Assembly (NCBI GenBank): GCA_017506865.1 | Contig: JAFCMP010000099.1 | Location: 124,001-188,000, forward strand | Reading direction: 5' to 3' | DNA from: Tribonema minus | Taxonomy: Eukaryota > Sar > Xanthophyceae > Tribonematales > Tribonemataceae | DNA length: 64,000 nt | Shown: one piece after another, positions 1 to 12,800 of the stretch | Layout: each line of letters starts with the position of its first letter | Position numbering within the stretch: the stretch's first letter is position 1 | The notes under the pieces: model-generated | Seen by the model: only the letters and a program-made list of their open reading frames with translations | Told to the model about the DNA's origin: nothing | The model's database searches: none | Made by a program: the position numbers and the translations under genes

Positions 1-815
1 CAGCTCAAACTGAGCAATGCAATATTTTGTGCGCCCCTGCAGCCGCCGCGTCGCGCCCGGCGAGGATGCGCCGCACGTGGGCGGCGTCGCGTGCGCCTAC
101 CTCCATTACTGCGCGGAGCACACGCCGGCCGGCGTCTACCGCATCAGCACGGGGCACCTGGTCAACATCTGGGCCCTGCAGCGCATACGCACCGACCTGG
201 ATAACGTGAGGCCTCGCGCAGTGTTCATTTCGCTATGTAGGCCTGTTCCGTAGCGACACGGTCGGTTCACGGTCGGTTATGCTCGGTACAACAAACGCCT
301 CACTTGAACATGAAGTTAGCATCAGCACGGGGCACCTCGTCAACATCTGGGCGATGCAGCGCATCCGCAGCGACCTCGACAACGTAAGTTCCGTGCGCAG
401 TATTCATTTCGCCCCATGTGGCGTACTTGATGTTAATGCGTTGCAGCGCATTGGCACCGACCTCGACAATGTGAGGCCTCGCGCGGTATCCATTTTGCTA
501 TGTGGCCTGTTCCATAGGGTCACAGTCGGTCCACGGTCGGTTACGCTCAGTTCAAGAAACGCCTCACTTCAACATGCAGTTGGCATTGGCATGTCGCACT
601 TAAAGTCCACGCACTGCAGCGCGTTCGTACCGACATCGACAATGTGAGGCCTCAGGTGGCATTCATTTCATGAGCCTGGCCTGCTCCGTAGTGGCTCGGG
701 TCTGTTTGCTTGGTTGGACACAACGCCTTACTTCAACATGAGGTTAGCATCGGCAGCAAGGGGCACCTGGTTGACGTGCGCGCGCTACAGCGCATGCGCA
801 CCAACCTTGACAATG
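1..815 (+). repeat. Tandem copies of an exon 3' end with its donor site
   Basis: The end of the first exon (…CTGCAGCGCATACGCACC… up to AAC|GTGAGG at 205) recurs downstream inside the intron. Further junctions lie at 383 (AAC|GTAAGT), 470, 643 and 814 (AAT|GTGAG). The copies also share flanking intronic sequence, with spacing near 175 bp for most steps and one half-step. The first copy is contiguous with the complete exon, so it is taken as the functional one. Confidence 0.8.
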
Positions 816-3800
816 TGAGACCTCGTACGCAGTGTTCATTTCGCTAGCGGAGACAGTGGCGCGGCGGCGTGTGGGTGCGCGCAGAGTTTGCTGTTCTGTG
901 CACTGGACCCTAGCAGCACGCTGCCTGGTCCTTCCCGCGTTCGCCGTCGCGTGCGCCGCGCGCGCGGGCAACTTCCCTCGTGTGTGCTCTCCCCCTTTGC
1001 CCCCCCCCCACCGTGCACAGTGACCTCACGTTCATTGCCGCGCGCAGCCCTGCTGAGTTGCAGAAAGCTTGCTGATTTGAAGTCCAATGCGTAGCAGACT
1101 CGAATGCCGCAGGAGGCCTCCTGGAGCCAGCTGCTTCGCACAATACTTCATGTTGCCACAAGCGTCAACCATCGCCTTCACAGACGCCAAGCGAAGCAAG
1201 CAATTGCTCCTTGAAGTTGAAGTGTCTGGGTTCCGCTCACGCGCGCTGGCGGCGCAGCAGGCACTTGTGAACACATGGTCGTTGACACTGTGTGCATGAC
1301 CACGCCTGAGCCTCGGGGGCGTACTCGCCGAGATGCGACGTGTCCGCTCCAACACTCAGCAGGCACATCGCCGAATGCGCCTTCACCGCTGCTGTTGTGA
1401 CAGCGCAGAGTCTTGGCCGTTGCTGCCCGCACCGCAGCTTGCGAAGGCGTGCGCGCGCACTCGCGCGGAGCCTCCTTGCGTTTTAGCAGTCCCTCGTCGC
1501 AACAGCAGGGCCCAGCTCGCATTCGTCTCTGCGCGCTGCGTGCGCGCACTGCTCCCCTTACTTAGGGTTACGTTAGAGTTAGAGTGAAGGTGAGCCTTTA
1601 TGCTCGCCCCTCGCCCCCTACACATAGCGGGCTCGCACTGATTGCGACGTGTCCCTCGCTCCCTCGACGCAGGCGCGCCTAGTGTGAGGTTAGGGTTAGC
1701 GTGAGGTTAGGATGAGGGTCAGGTTTCATGCTCGCCCCTCGCTCCACACTCATAGTGGCCTCACATTCGTTGCTGCGCACTCGTGCACACAAATTCGCCT
1801 CCCGCTCCCCCGGTGCAGGCGCGGCTGCTGGCGGACTCTTCGAAGCGGCGCGAGCGCAGGAAGGGGCAGCGCGCGGAGGCCGTGGAGCGTCACTACAACG
1901 CGTGCCTCGACCACTTATTTGTGAGTGTGCATTGTGTATATGCATAGCATATGCTGACCATTATTTATGAGTGGACGGTGTGCGTATGCGTGTGCATCGC
2001 GCATTTGCGGTACTTTTGAGTAATCTGGATAAACATACCAACTTGAAGTTTACCTTGAAGTTTGAAGAGGCCGTGGAGCGTCACTTCAATGCCTGCCTCG
2101 GCCACTTATGTACTTGAGTGCGCGCTGTGCATATGCCGGCCGCTTATTCGTGAGTGCGCCATGTGCGTACGCATGCGTGTGCACGGGGGGGGGGGGGGGG
2201 GGGGGGACGAGGACGTGTGAGTAGTCTGGAGCTTGGAAGCATCACAGCGTTCACAACGCTGTATGCGCCTTTGCGGCCTCCAATGCACTTTGCATGTCTG
2301 CTGCGGCTACCATCCATCGTGCAACTTCATCGCCAACACGAGCAGCCTGCCGATCGCGCGCCTTGCGAGATGCGCGCTGGAGCAAAGTCGGTGCGTCGCC
2401 GCTTGCGCTTGCCGCCGAGCTCATAACTCCAAGACCTCAGGCTCTCCTGAGAATGTGGTCACAGGGCCGAAAGCCTGCAAGAGATGTCGACACAAGCTGT
2501 CTCGTGATTCGCTGCGACTGCAGGAGCGCACGCGCGCGCGCATCGCGGCCATGCGCGCCATCCAATCACCCGAGGAGGATGCGCAGCAGGCGGACGGTTC
2601 CGCGGATCATTCAGCGGACGCCTCTGCAGCGCGCACACCAGGCGATGTTGCAGTGGACCTCTCCGCTGCCGCCGCTGCTGCTGCCGCTGCCGCCGCCGCC
2701 GCCGCTGCCGCGCCCAGCGGAGCCACCGCCTCGTCCGACACGCCAGATGCCTCCGTGCGTGATGTTGTGGACAAAGGGGCGGATGAAGGCGCCGCTGCGG
2801 CGGTGCCGCATGACGCGGTGTCAGCTGCGCAGCGCGGCGCCCCTGCAGCTGCCGCAGCTGCAGCGTCCAACACTGACGCGGCCGTGCCGGCCGCAGCTGC
2901 GGCGGAGGCGCCTGCGGCTGCAGCAGAGTCCACGTCTCCAGTGCCGACAGCAGCAGCAGCGGCGGATTCGGCGGAGCCAATGGACGTGTCAGCACCAGTG
3001 GCGGAACCATCAGCAGCGGCAGAGGAGCCGGCGCCCGCGGCAGTGGCGGAGACCGCAGCGGCGGCAGCGGCAGAGGCAGCAGCGACCGCGGTCGCAGCGG
3101 CTGCAGACGCGCTGGGAGCGCCTGGTGTGGTGGCCGCCTTTCCTGCGGCTGCGGCGGCAGCAGCGGCGAGATCTGCAGCAGCGGGAGACACTGCAGAGGC
3201 AGCTGCGCAAGTGATGCTCAGTGCTGCTGCCGATGCTGGCGCGATGGAGACTGCGTCAGATGCTGCGGTCCCCGCTGCAGCAGCGGCGGCGGCGGCGGCG
3301 CAGGCTGTCGCAGCCGTGCTGCCGGCAGCAGATGAGCGGACGGCCGCGCGCGCTGCAGCAGCAGGTGTGGCTGCAGCGGCGGCAGCGCAGCAGCAGCGCG
3401 CAGCAGCTGCGCCAGCAGCGCCTGCGGCGGCAGCTGAAATGCCGACGGAGGCAATGGCGGCTGCACTGGCGGAGGAAGCAGCAACGCTGGTGGGCGCAGC
3501 GGCAGCGCCAGAGAAGGCGGCGGCATCGCCAGCGGAGGCGGAAGCGGCGGCGGCAGCGACGATGGAAGCTGCTGCTGCGCCGGCGCAGGCAGGGGTTGCG
3601 GCGGCCGATGAGGCGGCAGCGCCTACGGAAGCAGCGCCGCCTGCAGCAGACCCGGCGGCGGCGGCAGTGGCGTCGACTGGCAAGCCTGCGGCAGCGCGCT
3701 CGTCATTTGAGGCGGACATAGCGTCGCTTCTGGCGGGCAGGATGTCGGCGGGCGGCGCGCCTGAGACGAAGCCGGCACCGGCTGCTGCAGCTGCTGTTAA

Positions 3801-6800
3801 TGCCGCGCTGGTTCCCGCGGCAACTTTCGCTCAGCCTGCCAGTAAAGTAGGGACGCCTGCAGCCGCAGCACCAGTAACACCAGCGGCGGAGGCGACAGCA
3901 GATTTCGGTAGTGCGGATATGGCAAATGGCAGCAGCGATGCGGACAAGGCAAACGGCGGCAGCGAAGGTGAGAACGCTGGCTCTCGCGCTGCGCCGTCCG
4001 CCGCCTTTGGCAGCAACGCGTCGGAGGCAGCGGCGGCGGAGACGGCGGCAGCGGCGGAAGCGGCGCAGCATGCCTCGGCGGATGGCGCTGATGCCGTGCT
4101 GAAAGGCGCAGGCGCAGCTGAAGAACCCGCTATCGCCATTGCTGGCGCGGGCAGCGGAGAGTGCAACGGCGGCAGCGGTGCTGCGGCAGCAGCGAGGGCA
4201 GCAGCACCCGAAGGTTTGGCACCAGCTGCTGCTGCGATGCTGTCTCCACAGCCGCCGCCACCACCACCTCACGTACAAGCTGCATCCGCGGCGGCGGCGG
4301 CGGGTGACGGCGACGCTGCCGCTGCGCAGGCGCCGCCGCACGCGCCCGCTGCTGCGGAACCTCCTGCTGACGGCAGCAGCAGCGCGCTGACGCCGCCACC
4401 ACTGCTGCCGCCTGCAGTTGTGGCCGTCACGGAGGCAGGCGACAGCGAAGGCAGCGCTGCGCCGCATGACGACAGCGCTCCGTCACTCGACGCCGCTGCT
4501 CCGCTGCCTGACGTCAGCGCGGCGCTGCGCAATGCCGCCGGAGGTGCACCTCCTGCGCAGGCGAGCGCCGAGCCCTCGGGCGCCGCCGCGGCCAATGATG
4601 CCGCAGCGCCGCCCGCGGCAGCGCAGGAGGGCGGCAGCGGCTCCTCCTCCGCCGCCGCTGCCGCTGGCCCGACGGCGCAGGCCGCGGCGGACGGCGACGG
4701 CGGCGGCAACGCTCAGCAGCCCCCTGCTGCAGGGGGGCGGGAAGGGGGCGCGGGGGACGACCCCCCTGCGGGCGAGGGGGCAGCAGAAGCCGAAGAGCAC
4801 GCGCCCCCGCAGCACAGTGGAGCGCTGCCGTCCGCCTCCGACTATGCGCGCGGGCTGGTGCCGCGGCTGGCGTCGGACGTGGCGCCCGCTGCTGCTGCCG
4901 CACCGGAACACGGCGGCGCCGGTGCTGCCGCGACCGGCGACGGCGGCAATGACGCCGCGGCGGAAGGCGCTGGCGGCGGCGTTGCCGCTGCGGCAGACGC
5001 TGCCGGCCAGGGCGCCGCTGCAGAAGCGGCGGGCGCGGATGGCGGTGCCGGCGGCGGCGGCAGCGCTGCTGCGGAGGAGCCAGCAGACGGCGGCGCTCCG
5101 GACCTTGACGAATGGTGCGTGTGCGGCGCTGACGTGCGTCAAGAAGCTCGCCGCCAGCAGCAGTGCAGTGCATCGTGTTGCTTGCGCGCATGTTGGAGAG
5201 TTGTGCGTTGCGCGAAACGCCGGCGCGAGGGCGTGCGGTCGGCGGCGCGTCGTGCGGCGGCACGAGCGACACTTGAAGTATCTGCGCACACTGCATACGC
5301 CGGTATGAGCGCCACGGAACAACTGCGTGCACGTACAACGTGATGCGTTGTTGAGGTTTCTGTGCTGCATTCTGCACCAGCTCGCGGCGTCTGTTGGCGC
5401 AAGCACGTGCGAACCACACGTGTACATGCAGCATGCAGATTGAGGAGCGGAGCCGCCGTGCGATGCAGTCTTGCCTTCGCTGAGCCTCGCTGATGCAGCT
5501 TCATCTTAGCTCAGCGATGCCTTTGCTGCGGACGTGTATAGCTATGCAAGCCTACCGGCTAGAACTCTGCTAGAGCTGTGTGCCTACTTGGTCTCGCTGG
5601 TCGGCGCCAAGCGAGGAGTGACGCACATGCTGCCGCCTCTCCCAGACTCTCCGCAGAGACTCCGCATTCGTGAAAGGCCTGTTCCCCGTATAAGCTGAGC
5701 AATGTTGACACGGCCATTGGAGCGCGCTCTCCCCTCCGCAGGCGTGTTGTCTGTTCACGCAGGGGGCACGTCGTGCAGCCCCGACGCCTGCCGCAGCAGG
5801 GTCTTAAGTGCACGGACCGACTCGTTGCGACAATGCACCGGGGTGCGCAATCACGGTGCACAACATTACGCCAAAACGTACAGTTGAGCAATGTTGACAC
5901 AGCCGTTCGTGTGCACTCTCCTCTTCGCAGGATCGGGCGCAAGCTCGATCTGGTCAAGTTAGCGCTGGTGCCTACTCGGTACAGTACAGTCCGATTTGCA
6001 GGCCCTGAGTCGCTGCTGATACTCATGTAGTTCGCGCCGGCGCTCTTGCCCCTTCGCAGGATCGGACGCGAGTTCGATCTGGCGAAGCCCCTGGAGCATC
6101 GCGAGCCCCCCATGTACAACCCGCACGCCGCCCCCAAGGCGGACGGCAAGAAAGCCAAAAAGGCCAAGAAAGTGGTGAGCGGGGCCTGCACATTTCTGGT
6201 GTGTTGCGCTGCGTCATGTATGAGACGTAGGAGTATGCACGTAGACTGCCAGGTGATACCTCAGAGCGGTGTGTGTTTGCTCGGGCACAAATGCGGTGCG
6301 GACGGGGACGGCGCGAGGGTCAGAGTTAGGGTTTAGGTTCCTAACCCTAATCCAAACCCTAAGCAGCAGTCGCCATCGACGTGTTGCGTTCACCGCACCC
6401 TTAGGGTTAGGGTTAGGGTTTGGGCCTAGCCCTAGCAGTGTGCGTCCCGCGACTCCTCTCTCGCCACGGTCACCGTAAAGGCCCCCCCCGCACGATGCTG
6501 TACCTGAGCGCTGACCCATCGCCACGACGCGCGCCGCGCACCCATTTCACCTCCCGCGCGTTGCGTTGCGGGTCGCTAGTATGGGTGCGGCTGTGAAGCT
6601 AGGAAGGCCAACCCTACGTCATTCTTTGAGCTCCAGCGAAGCGCACATTGCGCAGCGCCTTAGGGTTGGGGATAGGGTTATCGTCTGCACCACTCCACGC
6701 GTCCCATAACAGTACTCATGCCGGACGTATCCATATTATCTCCCCGGCAGGCGCAGCTCAAGCTGTACCGTAAGCGCCGCGACGACCGGAAGCCCCAACG

Positions 6801-9800
6801 ACAACGGCGCTGCGTCTGAGTGATGGCGTAGCGTCGCTGACGTGCAGCACCGCTCAATGCGCAGCGCACCCATTTCACCCCGCACGCACTCTGTATCAAT
6901 ATTATGCGTCGAACGCTAAAAAGCTTGCACACAGAAAGCTTTTGACTGCTGTGGATATGATGGCACTGTTTGACTCGTGGCCAATGTCTGCAGCAGCAGC
7001 GACCACGGTTATCGGTAGAAGGCACTTGCCGCTAACCACTGCTTGTCACCTGGCGCTCGACGATCTTTTGATTCGTTTCCATTTAACTCCGGCAGGCGCA
7101 GCTCGAGCTGTACCGAAAGCGCCGCGAGGAGAGGGCCGCGGCGGAAGCTGGCGGCAGCGGCAGCGACGCTGAAGCAGCGGCAGCAGCGGCGGCGGCGCAA
7201 GGACCGCGGAAGCGCAAGCTATCGGGCGCGGCGGCAGCGTCGCTGGACGCAAAGAGGGCGCGGATTGACGAGATCGGCGGCGGCGGCGGCGCGGCGGCGG
7301 CGGAGGTGGTGCCGCTGGTGGCGCGCCGCCTGGCGCCGCGCGCCGCGCAGCGCGTCATGGAGCAAAAGGCCGCGCTGCTGCCCGGTGAGGGGGCTGCTGC
7401 TGCTGCTGCCGTGTTGCGTCGGCGGGTCTTCTTGAAGTTCTGTTTGAAATTGGTGGGTTTCATGCTGTGGTGAGAGCTGCCATGTTGCGCTGTGATCAGC
7501 CGTGCTACAAATTGCCACTTGAGCAATTGCATCATTTGGCTTCATCGAGGTGCAGGGGCAGAAGCTTGCGGTGCAATGTTTGACATATGCAGTGGCAGCA
7601 GCAGCTGCGCACCTCTACCGCACACTCACGCTGCACAACCCTCCCTCTTGCGCACCCACGCAGGCTGCTGGGCAGGCGTGCCGCCCTTCGCCTTCGCCGC
7701 CGCCGCCGCCCCCGAGGACTTTGGCGCGACGCTGCGGCGCCTAATACCCGCGGCCGCGCGCACCGCCGCTGCCGAGCAACCGCCTGAAGAAGCTCGGGGA
7801 GCGGGGGGGAGGGGGGGGGGCGCGCAGCGACGCCGCCGTGCGGACCCCCCGCCCCCCATCGCCATACCGAAGGCCGGCGGCGCGAGGGGGAGCGGGGGCA
7901 GGTCGCCGCGCCTCACCCCCGGCTCCGCGCCGCTGACCACGCGGCAGCGCTCAGGGACGCCCGCAGCGGCGGCGTCGCCGCGCGCCGCCGCCGCGGACGC
8001 TGCAGCGGCGGCAGCGGGCGGCGGCGGCGGCAGCAGCAGGGGCCGCGGCCGGCCGCGCAAGTACGGGACCTCGGAGCCGCCTGCTGCCGCCGCAGGCGGC
8101 GCTGAGGAGCGCACAGACGAGGGCACGGCCGCAGCGGCGGCGGCGGCGACAGGGAAGGGACGGCCGCGGAAGGACGTGAGAGGGAAGCCGACGCAAGAGG
8201 AGGGGGAAGGAGGGGGTGTGGACGAGGCGGCGGCGGCGGAGGCGCCGGCGCGCGGGCCGCAGCGGCGCGGCGCCGCCAAGGGCGGAGCGACAACTGCGCC
8301 GGCGGCGGCGGCGGCAGCAGCGCAGATGTCGCCCGCTGAGTCCGTCAAGGCGGGCTGCGGGCGCCCGACGAAGAAACAGCAGGAGGAGGCAGCAGCAGCG
8401 GCGGCGGCACAGTCCCCGCGGGCCGGGCGCGGCGCGCCGGCGCGGCAGAAGCACGCGGCGGCGCCAGATGCTGCTGCCGCAGAGCCGCGCGGCCGCCTCA
8501 CGAAAAAGCAGGAGGCGGCGGCGGCAGAGGCCGCAGAGGCCGCGGGCGACGGCGCGAAGAAGCGCGGGCCTGGCCGCCCGCCCAAGAAGAAGGCGTCGGA
8601 CGAGAGCGCTGCCACTGCTGCCGCTGATGGCGCTGCCGCTGCTGCCGGATGGGAGGGGGTTAACACCGCCAACGGGGCGGCGAAATCCCCGCGTGCGTCG
8701 CCCGGGCGCAAGGCCGCGCGCTCGCCGAAGGGCGCGGCGACGCCGCCGCCGCCGCCACGGGCGCACTCCGTGGCTCAGGAGGAGGAAGATGAAAGCGACG
8801 AGAAGAAAAAATCGCCCTCGCATAAGGCGGAACGCGCGCAGAAGAAGCCGCCCGTCGCGAAGAAGGGCAGCAAGAAGGGCAGCGGCCGCGGTCCCGGCCG
8901 GCCGTCGAACGCGGAGCTGGCGGCGGCGGCGGCGGAAGCGGCGGCGGCGGCGGAAGCGGCAGCAGCGGCGGAAGCGGCGGCGGCAGCGACGGCGTCGCCG
9001 CGCGCAAAAAAGCGCGGCCGCCCCCCCAAGGCGTCGCCTAAGTCCGCTGCCGCCTCTGCAGCCGCCGGTGCCGCTGCCGCCGTCGATGATACCTCGAAAC
9101 CTTTAGGGGAGAGCCCCGCAGGCGACGCCGGTAGCCCACGCGCTGCGAAGCGTGCGCGCGATTCGCGGAAGGCAGCGACGCCCGCCCCACCTGCACTAGG
9201 GGAGGAAGGGGGCAGCGGCGACTCTCCTGCTGCAAGTGGCAGTGCCGCCGGTGACGACGCGGCGGTGGCGTCGCCGCGCGGCAGCACGGACGGGGAGCCG
9301 GCGCAGAAGCGGAAGCGCGGCAGGCCTCCTAAAGCAAGAGGTGAGGATCACGCGGCGTAGTGTAGAGTTTTGTGGCCGGAGCGTTTGCGTATGCCACCGG
9401 CAGTCGGTGCTGTGAGGCGCTTGGGAGTACAGGGGGGGGGTCAGATGATGCAACAGCGCTCGATGCAGGAGCGGTCACAGAACGAGAGCGGTCTGTCGCG
9501 GCTGGAAACGGATCTCGTCGACATCAGAGCTGCTTGGTGCTGCTCCGTGTCGACCGCTCCTAGGGTTAGGGTTAGGGTTAGAGTTACATGTGTCCGCCGC
9601 GAGCAAGTGCGCGGGCGCACGTCCTGTCCAACGTGGGTGCGCACGTGCTTTCTGTGTGCAGCATTCTCGGAGCGCAAAACGGTTACGTTGACGACATGTT
9701 TCGTTGTGAAGAGAGATGAGTAATGCATTAATTGGAAGCACCGCCTGCTGAGATGTGCTTTCATAGGAAACATCACCCCCTTCCCTGACCCCCCCCCCCC

Positions 9801-12800
9801 CCACCCACCCACCCACCCACCCCTTGCTTCCACTCGTGCAGCCTCCCCGAAGCCCGCCGATGGCACCGCAGCAGCAGCGCAGCCGCCGCCACCTGCATCA
9901 CCACGTGCAGGCGCTCCAGCAGCGGACGTGGCGGCAGCAGCGGCGGCGGCGGCGGCGGCGGCGGCAGAGGAGGAGCAGGATGGGCGCGACGAGCGCTTGC
10001 CATCGCAGCCGCGGCTCATGCGCAAGCGGAGCCGTGATACGATGACTCCGACTCGCGCCTCGACTCCCTTGCCTGACGCCGCCGCTGACGCCGCTGCTGC
10101 CGAAGGCAGAGGTCAAGAGGCCGCTGCTGCTGCCGCTGTGGACGCTCAAATGGGCAGCAGCGGCGGCAACGGCGGCGGCAGGAGCGCTGCTGCGGATGAC
10201 GCCGAGCAGCCGCCAGCAGCAGCAGCGGCGGTGGAAGCGGCGGCAGCAGCGGCGGAAGCAGATGGCACGCCTGCGGCAAAGCGCGCGCGCAAGCAGTCGC
10301 GCACGGCGACGCGCGAGGCGGTGGAGGCCATGGTGGCGGCGATCGTGGCGGGGGAGGACGGCGGGGGGCGCGGCGGCAGGCGCGCCGCTGCTCAGGTATG
10401 TATGTACTGAACACGTGAGAGCTTTCCCTAGTGAACACCCACGCCTCAAATGCTAGAAAGCTTGCACACAGAAGTCGTTTGGCTCCTGTGGACATGGTGG
10501 CGCTGTTTGGTGCGTGGCCAGTTGCTGCAGCGGCGGCGACCACGGTTATTGGTGGGAGCACGTTTATTGGTGGAAGGCATTGACGGCTGACACCTTGTTA
10601 ACCAGCGCTCTACGAACTTTTGATTCGTTTCTATGTATTTCTCTCATGGTGGTGGACGCAGCGTGTAGGCCGCGCAGACAACATTGGCTCTGCACGGCCA
10701 AGGACTTGAGGATGCGTGATGAGCATTGGGGGGTGCACCTTGACGTTATGGCGGCCGTGGCGGCGGCACTCATGGTAAAGGAGGCAAGGCTCATCACACT
10801 TGAACTCTAATGTGAAGTTCAATCTGACGCTGGTTTTGCGCTTCGACACACTTGAACTTGACACATTTGAACTTCAGGTTCAAATTTCAATCTGACGCGC
10901 TGGTTGCGACAACTGCAGGCGGCGACGCAGCGGCTCAGCACTTCCGACAGGGGCTCGCGCGGGTCCGATGGCCCGCACTCCCCGGACTCGACACTCGGAA
11001 CGGCGGCGGCGGCAGCGGCAGCAGCAGTGGAAGCGGGCGCTGGCAGCGGCGGCGGCGGCAGCGGAGGCCGCTCACGTAGTGGGAAGCGGAAGGTGGGTAC
11101 ATTGGTAGTCTGTGTGGAGGGTTAGCGCGCGTGATTTATGTGGCAGTGCTCTGGAATGGGGGCGAGGGGGAGGCAGCTGAGGGGCTGAGGGTGCCGATCG
11201 CTCCGCAGCGGCGCGCGCTGCCTATGATGTTTGTCTGCAGGAGATGCCGCCAGGGCACGCAGACGTGGCTGTGCTGTCGACGTGATGGCGCATTGCAGCG
11301 CATGTGCAGTGCTGCTTGCGGAGCGCACTTCACCGTACGCCTAACCTCAATACCCTCCTGTTGACGCTCTACCGGACTCCCATTGGCTCGCTGCGGCGCC
11401 CAAGGTGTAGCTCACACTGCCGGCACTGCTCGCTGATCTATTGCAAGGTACATCATTGCACCGCTGCCCGATGCGGTAGGTACAGCGTGTCTGTTAACCA
11501 CGGGGCCCTGGGTGTTCCTGGCGCATCATGTGCATGTTTCACGGCCGGTGGAATGCTGCGCATATGGCTCGTGTCCTGATCGGCGGAGCGGTGCGCTGTC
11601 AGCACAGGGCGTCTTCGTTGCTGCCGGCACGCTCAGTACCCTGTAAACCGCCCCAAATGCCGGTGCGCAGAAGCACAGCTCATCTCATTTGTCATGGTGG
11701 TTGACGTGGCGTTTTCCGTTGCACGCGCCCTGCTATCACGTGCTCGCAGCAGAAGCCCGAGGCTGCGGCCCTGAACGGCAAGCCCGCCGAAACTGCCGCT
11801 TCCGCAACTGCCGGCACGGAAGCGGCGGTGGCGACCGACCCCGCCAGGGTCGCGCTCGACGCGCAGCTTCAAGACATCCTGCAGGTAAGAAACCAGCGCT
11901 GCGCAGTTGTTTAGGATACATGTAATCGCTTCGGATACATGTGAACGTAGTGTGGCGCTCGCATCTTATGCGGTCTTCTCCTGCTGGTACACAATCGACG
12001 CCCCCCCCCTTTTCGCGTGGTGCACATGTCAATCCATGAAGGGCCTGTTGGCCTAGCGCAGCGCGGGCGATGCGACGTGCGGCAAGACGCTTGAGTCGCT
12101 GCTGCGCCGCGCGCCTCCTGTGGTGCGCAAGTACACGTGCGACTGTGCGCGCAGACAGCCGCGCCCCTCGCGTGCAAGGCGCTCACGTGGAGCGCTGCGT
12201 CAAGCCTGAGCGCTGCCACAACGAGCGCAGGTCGCCAGCGAAGCATCGCAAGGGAGGTTCTCAGCGGCCGTCGAACCAAAATGACCACTCCAATCAGCTG
12301 AGCATTGAGAGCACTGCACCATCGACACTAGGTACACGAGTGGCCTCTGGGGTACCTTTTTCAACAACCGCCCACGCACACGTGCGCTGCCCTCAGTGCT
12401 GGCCGCCGCAGAAGATTCTCCGCGACCACGCAGGGCGTGCGCGCTGCGTCTTGGCCATCAACCACGGAAATAGTCCCTTGGGACTGCATCCTCAATCATG
12501 GAACTTCAAGCAGCGTCTTATTTCTGCTTGCCTCACCTCAGTTTGGGGCGATGTGGAACGCTGCCCCGCGTTGCACACAAATGCTTCAGAGTACGTGTCG
12601 CTTACGCTCTGCCCGCCCCTTCCCCCCCAACCCCCACTCCCCCAACAGGGAATGCTTCGCGAACACATCCCTGAGCGCTGCCTCGCGGGCCTCGCCGCAG
12701 CGGCGCGCAGGGTGCAGGCGGGCGCGCACGCGACGCGTGACAACTTCGCAGCCGAGCTCCGTACGCTGTTCGCAGTTCCGGACGAGGACGGTTCTGGCGC

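Noticed and set aside
2607..3719. Long minus-strand Ala/Ser-rich open frame
   Set aside because: It mirrors the Ala-rich plus-strand exon; GC-rich GCN codon runs keep the opposite strand open. The same holds for the other long minus frames over 2459-5434, 7626-9287 and 18831-20282.
11241..11447. Cys-rich open stretches (CRRCRQ…, CSSHCRHCSLIYCK) suggesting a 4CxxC zinc finger
   Set aside because: The splice phases do not give one consistent exon pair, and the flanking exons 10919-11092 and 11750-11884 join in frame without them. Kept only as a possible alternative.
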